Positions 53,254-62,685 of a stretch of 64,000 bases of DNA are shown in pieces. Origin of the DNA: Hydrogenophilales bacterium 28-61-23. GTDB lineage: Bacteria; Pseudomonadota; Gammaproteobacteria; Burkholderiales; Thiobacillaceae. The notes beneath the pieces were generated by a model that saw nothing but the letters and a program-made list of their open reading frames with translations, made no database searches and had not been told where the DNA came from. The position numbers were made by a program, and so were the translations under genes. Location of the stretch: the NCBI GenBank assembly GCA_002281555.1, contig NCGJ01000008.1:1-64000 (forward strand). The letters are read 5' to 3'. Position 1 is the first letter of the stretch. Each line of letters begins with the position of its first letter.

Positions 53254-55962
53254 ATGAGAATCGACGTACTTGGCAGAATCAAGCATTTAGCAAGAACCGC
53301 AATATTCATCGCCGCCGGCTGGATACAGATCATGCCCGCTTCGGCTGTAGTCGGTGCCATTCCCGGCCAGTTCGCTGTCTCCGAAACTGGCGCCGCCACT
53401 TACTCCATTCCCATTTCAGTCCCGCCCGGCGCCGCCGGCATGGAACCCAAGCTGGCGCTGACATACAACAGCCAGGGCGGAAACGGGCTGTTGGGGGTGG
53501 GTTGGTCGCTCTCCGGGCTTTCCGCCATCACCCGCTGCCCGCGCACCATTGTTCAGGACGGCGCCAACGGTGGCGTCGAATACAGCAGCAACGACAAGTA
53601 TTGTCTGGATGGCCAGCGTCTGGTGGCGGTTACTGGTAGCTATGGCGCCAACGGTACCGAATACCGCACAGAGCTGGAATCCTTCGCCAAGGTCGTTTCC
53701 TACGGCACGGCGGGCAATGGCCCAGCTTGGTTCAAGGTGTGGACCAAGAGCGGCCAGATCATGGAATACGGCAATACGATGAATTCAAGGATCGAAGCCC
53801 AGGGAAAGGCAACGGTGGCAGTCTGGGCTGTGAACAAGATCAGCGACACCAAGGGCAACTACCTGACGGTGACTTACATCAAAGACAACGCCAATGGGCA
53901 GTATTACCCGAGCCGGATTGATTACACAGGGAATGCCAATACCGGGTTGGCGACCTACAACCGTATCGATTTCACCTATGCCGGCCGCGCCGTCAACACC
54001 CCGGCCGTATACATCGGCGGTTCAAAAAGCCAAACCACTCAACGCCTCACCACCCTCACCACCTGGGCCGGGTCAACCCAGTCTCGCACTTACACCCTGG
54101 GCTATGCGCCGCAAGGCGACTTCCTCGGTTCCATCCAGGAGTGCGATAGAGCGGGGACGAACAACTGCCTCAATCCCACCGGTTTCACCTGGAACTTCCC
54201 AAGCGGCAGCGGGGATTTCGAATCTACGACCGGGATCCGGCTCACTGGCGCTGACCTGAATCAGATCTGGTTCGCCAGCAGCGGCGACGTGAACGGCGAC
54301 GGCTATGACGACCTGCTTAGCGTCGTCACCGGGGGCGACAACCAGAGCCACCTGATGCTGCGCCTGGCCACGGGGAACGCCGCGACACCTTTCAACGCGC
54401 CGGTGGACGTCGGAACCACGCCCCTGCGCGATTGCAGCATCCCGGCCAACTGTACCGAGAATCAGGTGTGGCAACTCCCCGCTGCGGCCCGGGTGAGTAT
54501 CCTGGGCGATGTGGACCGGGATGGGCGGGCTGATCTGATCCTGGCCGACGGGCGGGTGGCCCTGGGGCAAGCCAACAGCAGCTTCGGTATTCCCTATGCG
54601 GCCAATGTGCAGATCGGCGCAGCACGCTTTGCCGATGCCAAGGACGTGAACGGCGATGGCCGGGCCGACCTCATGTTTGGCGTGGCCGGCACCGACGGGT
54701 TGACCCACTACTACCTCCAGTACGCGCAGGCTGACGGCGCCTACGCCAACCCGGCGCAGATCGCCACCACGCCCTTGGCGCGAACGATCGACGTGACCTC
54801 GGGCCTTCCATCGGCACCCAATCAAGCCTGCGCGGCCACTCTGGGCGACGTGAATGGCGATGGGCGGGCGGACCTCATCACCTGTCAAGGCCTGGTGTAT
54901 CTGGCCATGGACGGCGGCTTCGCGGCGGGAAGTTCGTGGGGGAATTTTGATACGAGCAGGTATTCGGGCCTCATGGCCCGTTTCCTCTCCGCGGGTGATC
55001 TCAACGGAGATGGCTTTAGCGATATTTTTTCGGCACCGGGTGCTTGGAACGGGTTGACTTGGGGTATCTACGACACGTCCAAACCAGATGGTCAGAGTCT
55101 CGGCCCGGCAACCTATCAGTGGCAAAACATTGTTGTCACTCCAGCCTTGGGTGATACCTCGACTCCCAGTCTCGGCCCTTGGTTTGGATTTCTAGCGGGG
55201 AACTTTACCGGCCGGGGCCATACGGACGCGGTCGAGTTCTCTGCTGGCATCGGTGTTATTCGCACCTACCTGATGCGCGCCCTCGTGACGCCCCCGGCGC
55301 AGATCACTGGCATCACTGATGGCCTAGGCTCATCCAATACCATCACGTATTCGACCCTGAACAACAGTGCGGTCTACACCGCTTCCACCGGATCTATGTA
55401 TCCCCAGCGGGACCTGCCGCCCACTGCCTCCGCGCTCAACGTCGTTTCCTCGACCTCTGCCGATAACGGCGTCAGCGGCAGCTTTGTGTTCGATTACCAA
55501 TACGCCGGTGGGCGAGCGGATGTTCTTGGACGCGGTTTTCTGGGGTTTCAAACGGTGACCACCACCAACCAACAAACCAACCTCGTCAGCCGCACCGAAT
55601 ACCGCCAGGACCATCCCTATACTGGTCTGCCGTCGTTGAGTGAGAAGAGCCTTAATGGCGTTGTTCTCAACCGTTCGACCCCCACCTACGGCCTCAAGAC
55701 CTTCGGCAGCGGCGCCAGTTTGCGCTATTTCCCCTATGCGCAACAAAGCGTCGAAGAAAGCTACGAACTCAGCGGTAGTCTGGTTTCCCGGACCACCACC
55801 AGCCAGACCTACGACGACTGGGGCAACCCTACCCAGATCGTCGTCGGCAGCAACGACGGATACAGCAAAACCACCGTCAACACCTACGACAATGACATCA
55901 CCAACTGGATACTCGGGCGTTTAAGGCGTGCCACAGTCACCAGCACTACCCCCACCCCCTGA
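53254..55962 (+). CDS. Secreted SpvB / FG-GAP / TcdB-middle protein
   Basis: 902 residues. Signal peptide (TAIFIAAGWIQIMPASA). The SpvB-like start is PGQFAVSETGAATYSIPISV and LALTYNSQGGNGLLGVGWSL. Five calcium-binding FG-GAP/VCBS units follow, such as DVNGDGYDD, DVDRDGRAD, DVNGDGRAD (twice) and DLNGDGFSD. The C-terminal part is TcdB-middle-like (FDYQYAGGRADVLGRGFLGF, NTYDNDITNWILGRL). In most relatives this continues into the YD repeats in one chain; here it stops and the repeats are a second gene. It resembles the B component of Tc-like cages. It follows the T2SS operon by 161 nt. Confidence 0.88.
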   Translation: MRIDVLGRIKHLARTAIFIAAGWIQIMPASAVVGAIPGQFAVSETGAATYSIPISVPPGAAGMEPKLALTYNSQGGNGLLGVGWSLSGLSAITRCPRTIVQDGANGGVEYSSNDKYCLDGQRLVAVTGSYGANGTEYRTELESFAKVVSYGTAGNGPAWFKVWTKSGQIMEYGNTMNSRIEAQGKATVAVWAVNKISDTKGNYLTVTYIKDNANGQYYPSRIDYTGNANTGLATYNRIDFTYAGRAVNTPAVYIGGSKSQTTQRLTTLTTWAGSTQSRTYTLGYAPQGDFLGSIQECDRAGTNNCLNPTGFTWNFPSGSGDFESTTGIRLTGADLNQIWFASSGDVNGDGYDDLLSVVTGGDNQSHLMLRLATGNAATPFNAPVDVGTTPLRDCSIPANCTENQVWQLPAAARVSILGDVDRDGRADLILADGRVALGQANSSFGIPYAANVQIGAARFADAKDVNGDGRADLMFGVAGTDGLTHYYLQYAQADGAYANPAQIATTPLARTIDVTSGLPSAPNQACAATLGDVNGDGRADLITCQGLVYLAMDGGFAAGSSWGNFDTSRYSGLMARFLSAGDLNGDGFSDIFSAPGAWNGLTWGIYDTSKPDGQSLGPATYQWQNIVVTPALGDTSTPSLGPWFGFLAGNFTGRGHTDAVEFSAGIGVIRTYLMRALVTPPAQITGITDGLGSSNTITYSTLNNSAVYTASTGSMYPQRDLPPTASALNVVSSTSADNGVSGSFVFDYQYAGGRADVLGRGFLGFQTVTTTNQQTNLVSRTEYRQDHPYTGLPSLSEKSLNGVVLNRSTPTYGLKTFGSGASLRYFPYAQQSVEESYELSGSLVSRTTTSQTYDDWGNPTQIVVGSNDGYSKTTVNTYDNDITNWILGRLRRATVTSTTPTP

Positions 55963-56044
55963 ACGGGCGGGCTGAAAGATGGACAGGGACACAACACAAG
56001 GCCGTACAACGGCCCAGGGAAACAAGGGAAACAAGGGGAACACC

Positions 56045-59000
56045 ATGTACAGATTAGCCACCGTGCTGCTGGCCGCGCTTCTGGGTTTGAACGCCCCCAC
56101 CGAAGCAGCCACCGCCACACGCACCAGCGCTTTCGAATACGACCCGGTAAACGGTCTGCTCACCAAGGAGATCGTCGAACCGGACAGCCCGGACCTCTGC
56201 CTGGTCACCACCTATCAATACGACGCTTACGGCAACAAAACCGCCAGCACCACCCGCAACTGCAACGGCGGCACGGGCGAGGCCGCAGCGCCCACCGGCG
56301 ATGCCGTGTTCCAGGCCCGCACCAGCACCACCAGCTACGCCACCACCACGGTCAACCCGGTGGCCGGCCAATTCCCCACCGCCAGCAGCAACACCCTGGG
56401 CCATACCGAATACCGCGACTACGATGCCCGCTTCGGCAAGGTCACCCGTCTGGTCGGCCCCAACGACCTCACCACCACCTGGCAATACGACGGCTTCGGC
56501 CGCAAGATCCTGGAAACCCGCGCCGACACCACTACCACCACCTGGGCCTACCTGGACTGCGACAGCACCTGCCCGTCCTACGCCAAGTACTACGTGCAGA
56601 CGCTCAGTACCGGCGCCCCCGAATCCCGCGTTTATTACGACATGCACAACCGGGAAGTGCGTAGCGCCACGGTCGGCTTCGACGGCCGCTGGGTAAACAA
56701 GGACACGGAATACGACGTGAACGGCCACGTCTCCCGCGTCTCCCGTCCCTACTACGACAACGAACCCGCCCAGTGGACCACCAGCTACTACGACGAGCTG
56801 GGCCGTCCCTACCAGATCGACGACGCCGACGGCGGCATCACCCGCATCAGCTATCAGGGTCTGACCACGATCACCACCAACCCCAAGGGCCAGACCAAGA
56901 CCGAGACCAAGAACAGCCAGGGCCAGCTTGTCTCGGTAGCCGACGCCGACAACTACACCACCACCTACACCTACGACCCCTTCGGCAACCTCACCCGAAC
57001 CACCGACCCCAGCGGCAACCAGATCGTCAACAGCTACGACCCGCGCGGCCGCAAGACCGCCATGAGCGACCCGGACATGGGCGCCTGGAGCTACACCTAC
57101 AACGCCCTGGGCGAACTCATCAGCCAGACCGACGCCAAGAATCAAACCGTCACCAACACCTACGACAAGCTCGGCCGCCTCACCCAACGCGCCGAACCCG
57201 ACCTGATCACCACTTGGTACTACGACAAATATAAAGACGGCAGCCTCTGTGCCGTCGGCATCGGCAAGCTATGCGAAATCAGTTCAGACAACACCATGGG
57301 CCAGCGGATTTACTACGAAGGCTACGGTGGGCGCATCAGCGTTGTCACTCACACCATCGACGCCACCTACTCGGCTTACCGCAGTTACGACGCCCAAGGC
57401 CGCGCCAGCACTCAAAGCGTCAACGCTGTCTTCGCTACCCGCAACGTCTACAACACCAATGGCTATCTGGCCGAACTGCGCCGCGACAGCGACAACAGCC
57501 TGCTCTGGCGCGCCGACACCCAGGACGCCAGCGGCCACATCACCCGCGAAACCTTCGGCAACGGCGTCACCACCGACCGGGTCTTCAACGCCCAGAACGG
57601 CCGCCTCACCAGCATCCAGGCCAACGGCCCCAACGGCGCGGTGCAAAACCAGAGCTTCAGCTACGACAGCCTCGGCAACCTGGAAACCCGCGCCGACACC
57701 CTCCTCGCCAGCAGCGAAACCTTCACCTACGACAGCCTCAACCGCCTCACCGCCACCACCCGCGACGGCGCCACCACCACCGTCGCCTACGACGCCCAGG
57801 GCAACATCACCCACAAGAGCGACGTCGGCGCCTACAGCTACACCGGCGCCAAACCCCACGCCGTCACCCAGGCCGGCGCCAACACCTACACCTACGACGC
57901 CAACGGCAACCAGCTCAGCGGCGCCGGCCGCACCCTGGGCTGGACCAGCTACAACCTGCCCAACCAGATCGTCGAAGCGATAAACGGCACCCCCAGCACC
58001 ACCACCTTCCTGTACGACTACAACCACGTCCGCGCCAAGCAGACCAGCCCCGGCAAGACCGTCATCTACCTCAACCCCCGTATCGACCTGGGCGGGCACT
58101 ACCACAAGGAAGTCGCGGGCGCGGTCACCACCGAGTCCTACTACTTCTACGCCGGCGGCCAAGTGGTGGGCGCCTACATCATCAAGACCAACGCCAGCCC
58201 TCAGACCAACTACTTTCATGCCGACCACCTGGGCAGCATCAGCGTGGTCACCGACCAGGCCGGCCAGGTCATCACCCGCTACCAGTACGACCCCTGGGGC
58301 AAACGGGTGCTGGCGGCGGGCAGCAGCAGCGCGACGATGCACGGCTTCACCGGGCACGAGCACCTGGACGATGGGCTGATTCATATGAATGGGCGGGTTT
58401 ATGACCCGGTGTTGGGGAGGTTTTTGAGTGCGGATCCGACGATTCCGGATGCCACGAACGGGCAGGCGTACAACCGGTACAGCTATGTATTCAATAATCC
58501 GCTGAGCTTGACGGATCCGAGCGGGTTTAGGCCGTTTTGGGAGCAGAAGTGGTTTAAACAAGCAGCCACAATCGCAGTGGCGGCTTGGGTTGGGCCAGCG
58601 GCCTTCAATTTCGCCTTCGGCAACGTGGGCGGGGCGGTATGGGCCGCGACAGGCAACTTCACTGCGGGATATGCCGCTGGCATGGTGGCTGGGGGGGTGG
58701 CATCTGGCATGACCACGCAGCTCCTGACTACTGGCAGCACCAATGGCTGGCAGAAGGCGGGGGTGTCGGCGATGATGTTCAACACGGCGGCGGGATTCGG
58801 TGCGGCAAATAGTGCTGAACGTATCGCCGCCCATGCCGCCGCTGGCTGCGCCAGCAGTTCGATGTACGGTGGGGATTGCGGCAGTGGCGCGCTCGCGGCG
58901 GGGTTCGGGAAGTACGCGACCAACCATATTTCCGGCGGCTGGGGGCCTGTGGGGCAGATGGTGGCGGTGAGCGTGGTGGGTGGGACGGCTTCAACGCTGG

Positions 59001-59449
59001 GGGGCGGAAACTTCGCCAATGGGGCGAGGACGGCGGCGTTTGGGTATCTGTTTAATGAAATGGCTAGTCGGCTGCGGAACGCTGGCCTTGCCTTAGGTGG
59101 TTTCGGTGGGCTAGTCGCTTCTGGGACTCTAGATGTTGGCACCGGAGGGCTCGCAATTCCGTCGAATCCATCTTTGATATTGGGTGGTGCTGCGCTTGGC
59201 GGTACTGTTGGCCAAGCCCTAGGCGCTTGGATTGATAGCATTACCTACAAAGAAAAAGACGTTCCAGACCGGGGCCCACCAGGCGAATGGATCGATGGTG
59301 AACGCAGATCAAGAAAATATGGACCCAACGGTCGCCCCGAACTGGACATAGACAAGCCACACCAAGGTGCGACAGAGCCTCATGTTCATGAGTGGGAAAA
59401 TGGACAGCGAGAGCATCCTGGTCGTCCCGTGTCGCCCTGGCCAAGGTAA
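56045..59449 (+). CDS. Secreted RHS/YD-repeat protein with variable C-terminal tip
   Basis: 1134 residues from ATG 56045 (aagggg 7 nt upstream). It has its own signal peptide (MYRLATVLLAALLGLNAPTE), then YD repeats (TTTWQYDGFGRKILETRADT, TYTYDPFGNLTRTTDPSGNQ). The RHS core ends with GRVYDPVLGRFLSADPTIPD and NPLSLTDPSGF (near 58530). The about 305-residue tip begins hydrophobic and Gly-rich and ends in a compact segment (GPPGEWIDGERRSRKYGPNG, RPELDIDKPHQGATEPHVHE, WENGQREHPG) rich in His/Asp that looks like a toxin domain of unknown type. The tip DNA is clearly less GC-rich than the core. Confidence 0.88.
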   Translation: MYRLATVLLAALLGLNAPTEAATATRTSAFEYDPVNGLLTKEIVEPDSPDLCLVTTYQYDAYGNKTASTTRNCNGGTGEAAAPTGDAVFQARTSTTSYATTTVNPVAGQFPTASSNTLGHTEYRDYDARFGKVTRLVGPNDLTTTWQYDGFGRKILETRADTTTTTWAYLDCDSTCPSYAKYYVQTLSTGAPESRVYYDMHNREVRSATVGFDGRWVNKDTEYDVNGHVSRVSRPYYDNEPAQWTTSYYDELGRPYQIDDADGGITRISYQGLTTITTNPKGQTKTETKNSQGQLVSVADADNYTTTYTYDPFGNLTRTTDPSGNQIVNSYDPRGRKTAMSDPDMGAWSYTYNALGELISQTDAKNQTVTNTYDKLGRLTQRAEPDLITTWYYDKYKDGSLCAVGIGKLCEISSDNTMGQRIYYEGYGGRISVVTHTIDATYSAYRSYDAQGRASTQSVNAVFATRNVYNTNGYLAELRRDSDNSLLWRADTQDASGHITRETFGNGVTTDRVFNAQNGRLTSIQANGPNGAVQNQSFSYDSLGNLETRADTLLASSETFTYDSLNRLTATTRDGATTTVAYDAQGNITHKSDVGAYSYTGAKPHAVTQAGANTYTYDANGNQLSGAGRTLGWTSYNLPNQIVEAINGTPSTTTFLYDYNHVRAKQTSPGKTVIYLNPRIDLGGHYHKEVAGAVTTESYYFYAGGQVVGAYIIKTNASPQTNYFHADHLGSISVVTDQAGQVITRYQYDPWGKRVLAAGSSSATMHGFTGHEHLDDGLIHMNGRVYDPVLGRFLSADPTIPDATNGQAYNRYSYVFNNPLSLTDPSGFRPFWEQKWFKQAATIAVAAWVGPAAFNFAFGNVGGAVWAATGNFTAGYAAGMVAGGVASGMTTQLLTTGSTNGWQKAGVSAMMFNTAAGFGAANSAERIAAHAAAGCASSSMYGGDCGSGALAAGFGKYATNHISGGWGPVGQMVAVSVVGGTASTLGGGNFANGARTAAFGYLFNEMASRLRNAGLALGGFGGLVASGTLDVGTGGLAIPSNPSLILGGAALGGTVGQALGAWIDSITYKEKDVPDRGPPGEWIDGERRSRKYGPNGRPELDIDKPHQGATEPHVHEWENGQREHPGRPVSPWPR

Positions 59450-59459
59450 AGGGGATGAG

Positions 59460-59864
59460 ATGAAGTACTTTGATTCGCTTGTAGAGGCAAACCTTTATTC
59501 AATTAACGTCGATCCCACTCAAAAGGAAGTTCGTATCGAACTTGCATATGCTGGAAGCAACGCAAGGCTTGTTCTCTTCGCCACCAGCGTTGACGACTTT
59601 GTCGCAGACGAGATGCGAATTTCTAACGTAATTGATCGCGTGCGAGTATTCGGCGCTGGAGACGCTGGCGATCCAGACACTGCCGACTGCTTGTTCCTTC
59701 TGATGCGTGGGCGTTTCCCAAATGCGGGCGAACTCGAATGGTCAGCGCTACAAGATCGATTGGCCGCCATCCATCGTGGGGCGCTAACACTACTGGAAAT
59801 AGAACCGGTTTACGGTGCAAAGATCTTGCTCTTGGCTGGTGAAATTAAGCTTCAGCCCGCGTAG
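59460..59864 (+). CDS. Candidate immunity protein for the RHS tip
   Basis: 134 residues from ATG 59460, aagggg about 6-7 nt upstream, only 10 nt after the RHS stop. It is a small acidic cytoplasmic protein (MKYFDSLVEANLYSINVDPT, VRIELAYAGSNARLVLFATS). No signal peptide and no recognised family. Position, size and lower GC content fit the immunity gene usually found beside an RHS toxin tip. The function is inferred from context only. Confidence 0.7.
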   Translation: MKYFDSLVEANLYSINVDPTQKEVRIELAYAGSNARLVLFATSVDDFVADEMRISNVIDRVRVFGAGDAGDPDTADCLFLLMRGRFPNAGELEWSALQDRLAAIHRGALTLLEIEPVYGAKILLLAGEIKLQPA

Positions 59865-59911
59865 GGCGCAACGCACCGACGCACACCAAACACCGACGGG
59901 GGTCCACCGAC

Positions 59912-60839
59912 GGGGTCAGGTCTTGCATTAACACATTCCGATAGATGGTTTTGGGCGCATGTCACGACCCCTAAGACTTGAACTTTCCGGTGGGCTGTAT
60001 CACGTCACCTCGCGTGGGGATGGGCGGGAAGACATTTACCTGACTGATGCGGATCGAAAGGTCTGGCTGGTAGTGTTCGCGAATGTCTGTGCGCGTTTCA
60101 ATTGGGCCTGCCATGCCTGGTGCCAGATGAGCAATCACTATCACATCCTGATCGAGACGCCCGAGGCCAATCTCGCCCAAGGGATGCGCCAGCTCAACGG
60201 CGTGTACACGCAACGCTTCAACCGGGGGCACTCGCGGGTGGGGCATGTGTTCCGGGGCCGTTACAAGGCGATACTCGTGGAGCGTGATAGCTACCTACTG
60301 GAGTTGGCGCGCTACGTGGTGCTCAATCCGCTCCGGGCGGGGATGTGGTCCAGCGCCTGGAGGATTGGCCGTGGAGCAGCTATGGAGCGACATGCGGGCA
60401 GGAGTCGCCCCCCGAGTGGCTGCAGACCGACTGGAGACTGGCGCAGTTCGGAGAAACGCGCGCAAACGCAATCGAAAAGTACATCCGTTTCGTTCATGAA
60501 GGTGCGCGTCTGTCGAGTGTGTGGACCAAGTTGCAAGGGCAGATATATCTTGGTTCCGAGGCTTTTGTGAAACGGATGCAGGCGAAGATCGAGAAACATT
60601 CTGCGCTGAATGAAGTTCCTCGTGCCCAACGCCGGGAGCTGACCCAGCCGCTCGCGCACTTTGAAAATTGCTATCCACGCCAAGAAGCGATGGCGCGCGC
60701 GTATATTTCAGGCCAACACACCCTAACGGCGATTGCCCAGCACTTCGGGGTGCATTACTCGACGGTTAGTCGAGCCGTGAGGGCGCATGAAGCAAACAAA
60801 GAAAAAGGTCAGTGATGTGGCAATGCAAGACCTGACCCC
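59912..60839. mobile_element. RAYT/IS200-like element with 18-bp inverted ends
   Basis: Exact 18-base inverted ends: ggggtcaggtcttgcatt (59912-59929) and aatgcaagacctgacccc (60822-60839), enclosing a Y1 transposase gene. This flank pattern is typical of REP-associated tyrosine transposase (RAYT) units. The enzyme gene is frameshifted, so the copy is probably immobile by itself. Confidence 0.85.
59959..60815 (+). pseudogene. REP-associated Y1 transposase (RAYT), frameshifted
   Basis: The first part (59959 onward) has the HUH motif NHYHILIETP and the Tyr-bearing helix GMRQLNGVYTQRFNRGHSRV, GHVFRGRYKA, YVVLNPLRAGM. After Met at 60343 the frame shifts: the rest (VQRLEDWPWSSYGATCGQES to IAQHFGVHYSTVSRAVRAHE, a helix-turn-helix tail) continues in another frame, read from about 60345. 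The local sequence ATGTGGTCC against an expected ATGGTCC points to a TG dinucleotide duplication. Confidence 0.85.
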
Positions 60840-60990
60840 TGGGCTCCTGGGCTCCAGCCGGGACGAAGCGCGATAAAACAGCAGAAAACCGAGCAATGCT
60901 ATTGCGGCCAATGTGATGGCTCCATATAATGCTCGGACTTTGCAGCTGCCTCCGAAACGAAGCGGCCGCGACAAGAGTAAAGCAGTAAAT

Positions 60991-61067
60991 GGAGTGGTAG
61001 TTCAGTCGGTTAGAATACCGGCCTGTCACGCCGGGGGTCGCGGGTTCGAGTCCCGTCCACTCCGCCA
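60991..61067 (+). tRNA. tRNA-Asp (GTC)
   Basis: 77 nt including an encoded CCA. Acceptor arms GGAGTGG/CCACTCC pair fully; D loop GTTCAGTCGGTTAGAAT; anticodon stem CCGGC/GCCGG with loop CTGTCAC, anticodon GTC at 61025-61027; T loop TTCGAGT; discriminator G. Confidence 0.97.
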
Positions 61068-61077
61068 ACGCAGTACT

Positions 61078-61114
61078 AAACGGACGTTCTTGATCTTCAA
61101 GACGTCCGTTTTTT
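61078..61114 (+). terminator. Terminator after tRNA-Asp
   Basis: Long stem: aaacggacgt (61078-61087) pairs with acgtccgttt (61102-61111), with further pairing in the loop region (cttga/tcaag), then a T-run to 61115. Confidence 0.9.
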
Positions 61115-61172
61115 TATTTCAGCGCCCGCTTTCAAACATGCAATCGTGTGACCACATCACGTGGAGGATGCC

Positions 61173-61634
61173 ATGCCCAACTCGAATGCCGCCGAACCCG
61201 ATGTTTCCGATTCTGGCCACGATCTGAATCCGCTCGATGCGGGGGATCGGGAAAGCCGGATTGCTCAACTCAATGACGAAGAACGTCGTGTGATTCTGCA
61301 TCAGGGCACCGAAGCGCCGTTTTGCGGCGGCTTGCTCGATAACAAGCTGCACGGGGTTTACCGTTGCCGCTTATGCGAGCTGCCCTTGTTCAGCTCGGAG
61401 GCGAAATTCAATTCGGGCACCGGTTGGCCGAGTTTTTCGCGACCGTTCGATCCGAAACATGTTCGTACCGTGCGCGATATCGGCCACGGCATGATCCGGG
61501 ATGAAATACGTTGCGCGCGTTGCGATGGCCACCTCGGCCATGTCTTCGACGACGGCCCGCCTCCGACCGGGCAACGTTACTGCCTCAATTCGGTTTCTTT
61601 GACTTTTGTCGAGGCCACCGAGGTAAAGCCATGA
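61173..61634 (+). CDS. msrB: Peptide-methionine (R)-S-oxide reductase
   Basis: 153 residues from ATG 61173 (ggagg 5 nt upstream; GTG 61161 is a poorer start). It reduces methionine-R-sulfoxide in proteins. The zinc pairs CRLC and CARC and the catalytic Cys in RYCLNSVSL are present, with FNSGTGWPSFSRPF and GHLGHVFDDGP. The first 35 residues are an acidic extension not seen in the short form. Confidence 0.94.
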   Translation: MPNSNAAEPDVSDSGHDLNPLDAGDRESRIAQLNDEERRVILHQGTEAPFCGGLLDNKLHGVYRCRLCELPLFSSEAKFNSGTGWPSFSRPFDPKHVRTVRDIGHGMIRDEIRCARCDGHLGHVFDDGPPPTGQRYCLNSVSLTFVEATEVKP

Positions 61635-61655
61635 GCGATGGCTGACCGGCAGGGT

Positions 61656-62279
61656 TTAGCGGTTCAGCAGCAAGGCCAGGCTGGAGCGCAGCTCCGCGAC
61701 CTCTTGTTCGAGTTGTTCCACGCGCGCTTCCAGCCCGGCTGGCGCCGCCATGTTGCCGTGGCCGGGCGTTTCCAGCACGGGCTCGCCGCAGAGCAGATGG
61801 GTCCAGCGTTGTTCGCGCGCGCCGGGCTGCCTGGGCAGTTTCAGTACCATGGCGCCGCTGGCCCGGTCGGCCAGTTCCTCCAGAAAAGCTTCAACCGCGG
61901 AAGCATCGGCAAAACGATGCAGGCGTTCGGTATTGGCGCGCAGTTCACTGGCGGTTTGCGGGCCGCGCAACATCAAGATCGCCAGTAAATCCATGCTGGC
62001 CGCCGGCACGTCGTAAACCTTGGCGAAATTGTGGGCGTAGCGCAGAACACGGCCGGAAGCGCCATAGCTTTCCATGATCAGGGTGCGGCCGCGCAGTTCC
62101 TCCAACGCGCTTTGCACCTCGCTTTCGGTCGCCGACATGACCGGATCGCGCGAAGTTTTCTGGTTGCAGCCGGCGGTCAGGCTGTTGACGGTGAGCGGAT
62201 AGGCGTCCGGCGTGGTTCGGGATTTTTCGATCAGCACGCCGAGGATACGAGCCTCGATTTGCGACAAGGTTTGTGGCAT
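61656..62279 (-). CDS. YceH / UPF0502 (DUF480) family protein
   Basis: 207 residues from ATG 62279. Two winged-helix domains of the DUF480 family ([60 protein letters not shown]) and a C-terminal coiled coil ([20 protein letters not shown]). Cytoplasmic; function unknown in the family. Convergent with msrB. Confidence 0.92.
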   Translation of the reverse strand: MPQTLSQIEARILGVLIEKSRTTPDAYPLTVNSLTAGCNQKTSRDPVMSATESEVQSALEELRGRTLIMESYGASGRVLRYAHNFAKVYDVPAASMDLLAILMLRGPQTASELRANTERLHRFADASAVEAFLEELADRASGAMVLKLPRQPGAREQRWTHLLCGEPVLETPGHGNMAAPAGLEARVEQLEQEVAELRSSLALLLNR

Positions 62280-62301
62280 GGCGATTCCAGTCAAAAACAG
62301 A

Positions 62302-62499
62302 TCAGTCCGGCATGTTGGAGGTTGGGCCCTTGTCCTTGGTAATCAGATACATGCCGACGCCGGCCAGGCCCATCCACAGAACCATCGCCCAGCCGCCGAG
62401 CAGTTCCGAAAGCGGGCCCAGAAAGAACAACATCGCCAGCGCGAGAGCCAGCATGCCGTTGCCGATCCAGAAAGCCGGTTTTTGATGGGGATCGTTCAT
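62302..62499 (-). CDS. Small two-helix membrane protein, unknown
   Basis: 65 residues from ATG 62499 (ggag 5 nt upstream). Two hydrophobic segments ([17 protein letters not shown] and [20 protein letters not shown]) with a short cytoplasmic tail. It overlaps the end of the small Cys gene on its upstream side by 4 nt, so it is likely co-transcribed. Confidence 0.72.
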   Translation of the reverse strand: MNDPHQKPAFWIGNGMLALALAMLFFLGPLSELLGGWAMVLWMGLAGVGMYLITKDKGPTSNMPD

Positions 62500-62681
62500 T
62501 CCAGCTCCGTTTTTTTGCTTTTGAAAAAAGGACAAATCGTTGCGCCATCGCTTTTCCGTATCAGTTCCTCGCTGAAATCGGCGTAGGTGCGATGCAGGCT
62601 GTTGCTGGCAACGGCGTCCTCGAAGCGCAGGCAAGCTTGGGCCAGCGGACAATTTGAAGTCATGCAGTAAGTCAGCGCCAT
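62496..62681 (-). CDS. Small cysteine-containing protein, unknown
   Basis: 61 residues from ATG 62681, 4 nt after the OmpA-like stop; a TTG at 62696 would add 5. Cys appear in CMTSNCPLAQAC and CPFF, a pattern that could hold a metal. No family is recognised. It lies between the OmpA-family gene and the small membrane protein, coupled to both. Confidence 0.6.
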   Translation of the reverse strand: MALTYCMTSNCPLAQACLRFEDAVASNSLHRTYADFSEELIRKSDGATICPFFKSKKTELE

Positions 62682-62685
62682 GAGG

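Noticed and set aside
57284-58927. 547-codon minus-strand frame inside the RHS gene
   Set aside because: The Gly/Val/Ala-biased product is what results from reading the C-rich YD-repeat DNA backwards; no domain is visible.
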